Positions 6,927-9,334 of a stretch of DNA of 9,334 bases are shown piece by piece. The position numbers were made by a program, and so were the translations under genes. The notes beneath the pieces were generated by a model. That model saw only the letters and a program-made list of their open reading frames with translations, did no database searches and was not told the origin of the DNA. The DNA comes from Actinomycetota bacterium (lineage in GTDB: Bacteria; Acidobacteriota; Blastocatellia; Chloracidobacteriales; Chloracidobacteriaceae), in assembly GCA_013298335.1 (NCBI GenBank), contig JAAFHI010000077.1, positions 1 to 9,334 on the forward strand. Direction: 5' to 3'. Numbering within the stretch: position 1 is the stretch's first letter; every line of letters begins with the position of its first letter.

Positions 6927-8747
6927 CTATCCCGCCGCCGCGGTCGATTTGTCGCTGTAAATCGCGTCGATGACCGATTTGTACTTCTCGTCCACCACCC
7001 GCCGCTTCACCTTGAGCGTCGGCGTCAGCTCACCCGTCTCGATGGTGAGTTCATGCACGAGCAGCCCGACCTTTTTAATCTGCTCCCACTGCGCGAGATG
7101 CGGCGTCAGCCGGTTCACTTCCTTCTGGATGAACTCGACCACTTTCGGATTTTTCAGCAGGTCAGCGTATTCACCCGCCAAGCCCGTTTCCTTCGCGAAC
7201 TTCTTCACGCTCTCCTCGCGCGGCACGATGAGCGCGGCGGCGAATTTCCGGCTGTTGCCGACAACGATCGCCTGCGTGATGTGCGGCGAGCCAACCAGCG
7301 TGTTTTCAATCGGTTGCGGCGCGATGTACTTCCCGCCCGAGGTCTTGAACAAATCCTTTTTGCGGTCGGTAATCCGCAGAAATCCGTCACTGTCGAGTTC
7401 GCCGATGTCCCCGGTCGAAAACCAGCCGTCCTTGAGCACTTCCGCCGTCTTTTCCGGCAGATTGTAGTAGCCGCGCATGACGTGCGGCCCGCGCGTGAGG
7501 ATTTCGCCGTCCTCGGCAATCCTGATTTCGACGCCCTTGAGCGCCGTGCCGACCGTGCCGTAGCGGTTGTTGTCGGGCGTGTTCGACGTGATGACCGGCG
7601 AGGTTTCGGTCAGACCGTAGCCCTGAAGAATCAGCAGCCCCATCGCCGCGAAGGCAAACGCCACGTCCTCGGCGAGCGCCGCGCCGCCCGACGAGAAGAA
7701 CCGGATGCGGGGCGCAATCTTGTTTTTCACCTTCGCGAGCACAATCGAGGTCGCCAGATCGAACTGCAACGCGAGCAGCGGCGGCGCCGAACCGGTGCGG
7801 GATTTGGTCCGCGCGTACTCGCGGCCCACGCCCATCGCCCATTTATAAAGATAGAAGCGCAACCCGCCCGCCTTTTCGGCTTCCTCGTCGATTTTCGCGA
7901 GAATTTTCTCGAAAATGCGCGGGACGCTCGTCATGACCGTCGGCTTGACCTCCATCAGGTTCTTCGCGATGGCGTCCACGCTCTCCGCGAAGTAGATCGA
8001 GACACCGCCGAAGAAGAACACATTCATCACGGTTCGTTCGTAGACGTGCGAGAGCGGCAGATACGACAGCGCGATGTCGTCCGTCGAAATCGGCAGCCGT
8101 TCAATGTTGGCGTTGAGGTTGAAGGTCAGATTTTCGTGCGTGAGCATCACGCCCTTCGGGTCGCCGGTCGTCCCCGAGGTGTAGATCATCGTCGCCAGAT
8201 CGTCGGGCGACGCGGCCTTGACCATTTCATCGAGGAAGGCGTCGCGGTTGACCGTTCCGGTGGCGCCCAGTTCATCGAAGGAAATCACCCGGACGCGCGC
8301 CGGGGCCACCGAGGCGTCCACCGCGTCGAAGGTCACGACGGTTTTCAGGTTCGGCATCTGCTCGATGACTTCGAGCACCTTTTTGAACTGCTTCGAGTTC
8401 GACAGGACCAGCGTTTCCGCACCCGCGTCATTGATGATGAAGGCCACCTGCGGCCCCGTCGACGTCGCGTAAATCGGCACGTCCACCGCGCCGCAACTCA
8501 GCAGCGCCACGTCGGTGACCGCCCATTCGAGCCGGTTTTCGGCCAGCAATCCGACCCGGTCGCCCCGCTTGATGCCCAGTTCCACGAATCCGGCCCGCGC
8601 CCGTCCAATCCGCTCAGTGAACTCGGCGTGCGAGACCTTCACCCATTCGCCATCGCGCTTGTAGGCAAACGCATCGTCTTTCTGATGACGGCGAATCGCC
8701 TGGGCGAAGGCTTCGTTGAGCGTTTTTGGGAGGGAGGTGGGGGACAC
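6927..8747 (-). CDS. fadD: Long-chain acyl-CoA synthetase (AMP-forming)
   Basis: Activates free long-chain fatty acids to acyl-CoA by way of an acyl-adenylate, feeding the downstream pathway; usually peripheral to the inner membrane. It has 606 residues, normal for the FadD15/FAA1-like branch. ANL-superfamily motifs: P-loop YTSGTTGDPKG at 189-199, SYLPLSHVYER at 228-238, GYGLTETSP at 376-384, GWFSTGDIGELDSDGFL at 441-457 followed by the DRKKD hinge at 461-465, and the C-terminal catalytic lysine K579 in PTLKVKRR. The start is GTG at 8747, with AGAGGT 4 bases upstream and no better ATG. It lies 81 bases after the TetR-type regulator gene, the gap being largely heptamer repeat, and is followed closely by the HicB-like gene. 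Family is firm; the exact chain-length preference cannot be read from sequence. lcfA is an equally fitting name. Confidence 0.95.
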   Translation of the reverse strand: MSPTSLPKTLNEAFAQAIRRHQKDDAFAYKRDGEWVKVSHAEFTERIGRARAGFVELGIKRGDRVGLLAENRLEWAVTDVALLSCGAVDVPIYATSTGPQVAFIINDAGAETLVLSNSKQFKKVLEVIEQMPNLKTVVTFDAVDASVAPARVRVISFDELGATGTVNRDAFLDEMVKAASPDDLATMIYTSGTTGDPKGVMLTHENLTFNLNANIERLPISTDDIALSYLPLSHVYERTVMNVFFFGGVSIYFAESVDAIAKNLMEVKPTVMTSVPRIFEKILAKIDEEAEKAGGLRFYLYKWAMGVGREYARTKSRTGSAPPLLALQFDLATSIVLAKVKNKIAPRIRFFSSGGAALAEDVAFAFAAMGLLILQGYGLTETSPVITSNTPDNNRYGTVGTALKGVEIRIAEDGEILTRGPHVMRGYYNLPEKTAEVLKDGWFSTGDIGELDSDGFLRITDRKKDLFKTSGGKYIAPQPIENTLVGSPHITQAIVVGNSRKFAAALIVPREESVKKFAKETGLAGEYADLLKNPKVVEFIQKEVNRLTPHLAQWEQIKKVGLLVHELTIETGELTPTLKVKRRVVDEKYKSVIDAIYSDKSTAAAG

Positions 8748-8758
8748 GGCGACCTCTT
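8748..8758 (-). promoter_or_regulatory. Ribosome-binding site of the GTG-started fadD
   Basis: The minus strand reads TTAAGAGGTCGCC immediately before GTG at 8747. AGAGGT with a 4-base spacer supports the non-ATG start, which fits the conserved N-terminus of the protein. Confidence 0.6.
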
Positions 8759-8800
8759 AAGTGAGTTGAGAATTGAGAGTTGAGAATTGAGAGTGAAGAA
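8759..8800 (+). repeat. TTGAGAA/TTGAGAG tandem heptamers upstream of fadD
   Basis: From 8766 to 8793 four perfect 7-base units alternate TTGAGAA, TTGAGAG, TTGAGAA, TTGAGAG, with degenerate units (AAGTGAG, TGAAGAA) at each end. The array lies in the 81-base gap between the regulator and fadD, in opposite orientation to the related array at the end of fadN. GAGAGTT at 8775-8781 can pair with AACTCTC at 8812-8818. No operator or promoter for fadD could be recognised in the gap. Confidence 0.8.
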
Positions 8801-8828
8801 GCATCGGAAGTAACTCTCTTTCAAACGG

Positions 8829-9334
8829 TTACGTCGATGTTTCTCCGACTGGCCTGGTCGTGACGAAGCCGTTGAAAAGTAAATCCACGACCGGGCCGGC
8901 TGAATCGGCCAGCCGGTTGCCCTTGTGACTCAGAATCCAGTCGGTCGCCATCTCGTCGAGCGCGCCGAAAAACACCTTGGTGGCGATCTGCGCGTTGATT
9001 TCCGGGCGAAAATGGCCGGTGCGCTTGCCTTCCTCGATGGTTTCGCGAATCAGACGGAGGTACTCGCTCAGTTTCTTGGTCGAAAACTCTTCCATGAACT
9101 TCGTCGAGTGGCGGATTTCGACTTCGAAGACGACTGCCAGGTCGCGGTCGCTGCCGAGCATTTCCAGATGGAGTTCGGCGATGCGGCGCAGACGGGCGTC
9201 CGGTGTCGGCAGCGGCGCGATTTCCTCGCGGACGCGGGTGATGAACATGTCCAGCATCTCGGTGATGATCGAGAGCAGGAGATCGTCCTTGTTCTTGAAG
9301 TAGAGATAGACCGTGCCGTCGGCGACGCCCGCCT
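8829..9334 (-). CDS. fadR: TetR-family regulator, FadR type (5' end beyond window)
   Basis: Probable transcriptional repressor of the fatty-acid degradation genes, released by long-chain acyl-CoA as known for Bacillus and Thermus FadR. The frame runs in from the right edge; 167 residues are visible, ending with TAA at 8829. The first visible residues, AGVADGTVYLYFKNKDDLL, are the recognition-helix end and helix 4 of a TetR DNA-binding domain; about 25-30 N-terminal residues are missing. The ligand domain has a FadR-like pattern: LAVVFEVEIRHS, EYLRLIRETIEEGKRTGHF, then KVFFGALDEMATDWIL. An internal ATG at 9257 would remove the DNA-binding domain and is not the real start. Sitting first in line with fadD fits a local regulator. 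TetR family is certain; the FadR subtype is inferred from the C-terminal pattern and context. Confidence 0.9.
   Translation of the reverse strand, partial: AGVADGTVYLYFKNKDDLLLSIITEMLDMFITRVREEIAPLPTPDARLRRIAELHLEMLGSDRDLAVVFEVEIRHSTKFMEEFSTKKLSEYLRLIRETIEEGKRTGHFRPEINAQIATKVFFGALDEMATDWILSHKGNRLADSAGPVVDLLFNGFVTTRPVGETST

Noticed and set aside
7053..8783. Long plus-strand open frame opposite fadD
   Set aside because: Same composition effect of GC-rich codon use; no family motifs, while the minus strand encodes a full acyl-CoA synthetase.
8748..8828. Search for a FadR operator and promoter before fadD
   Set aside because: No palindrome of the TGAATGA...TCATTCA type known from Bacillus FadR and no convincing -35/-10 pair; the main promoter is probably upstream of the regulator, outside the window.

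Overview
This GC-rich bacterial window (about 60% G+C by eye) carries one compact fatty-acid beta-oxidation locus. Every supported gene lies on the minus strand, so transcription runs from the right edge to the left edge. The source looks like a free-living, probably environmental, aerobic or respiring heterotroph. The sequence gives no marker that fixes the phylum. The protein set (FadR-type TetR regulator, FadN-type reversed bifunctional enzyme, long FadE-type acyl-CoA dehydrogenase) resembles the Bacillus/Thermus style of fatty-acid degradation rather than the enterobacterial FadBA type.

In transcription order: a TetR-family regulator of FadR type (8829 to beyond 9334, cut by the window edge); long-chain acyl-CoA synthetase fadD/lcfA (6927-8747, GTG start); a 51-aa HicB-like protein (6756-6911); a Uma2-family PD-(D/E)XK nuclease-like protein (6173-6730); the 795-aa 3-hydroxyacyl-CoA dehydrogenase/enoyl-CoA hydratase fadN (3739-6126); a 66-aa uncharacterised protein (3370-3570); the thiolase fadA (2066-3250); a secreted or lipid-anchored protein of unknown function (1380-2027); and the acyl-CoA dehydrogenase fadE (1269 to beyond position 1).

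Together FadD (activation), FadE (first oxidation), FadN (hydration and second oxidation) and FadA (thiolysis) make one complete turn of beta-oxidation. The FadR-like protein is the likely acyl-CoA-responsive repressor. The order fadN-fadA-fadE is that of the Bacillus subtilis fadNAE operon, and fadR next to an acyl-CoA ligase recalls its lcfA-fadR operon, so this locus looks like both combined. Electron-transfer flavoprotein genes are not in the window.

The less ordinary content is accessory. A HicB-like/Uma2 pair sits inside the pathway between fadD and fadN. Two uncharacterised small proteins are spliced between the fad genes. Three of the intergenic gaps are filled by degenerate tandem heptamers (GGGATCA, GATTGAA and TTGAGAA types). 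At two of them the heptamers are arranged as inverted repeats that could fold as long stem-loops in the mRNA. A fourth gap, before fadE, holds a 10-bp GC-rich hairpin. No RNA gene, CRISPR array, insertion sequence or clear rho-independent terminator was found. No gene-free stretch is longer than about 170 bases.
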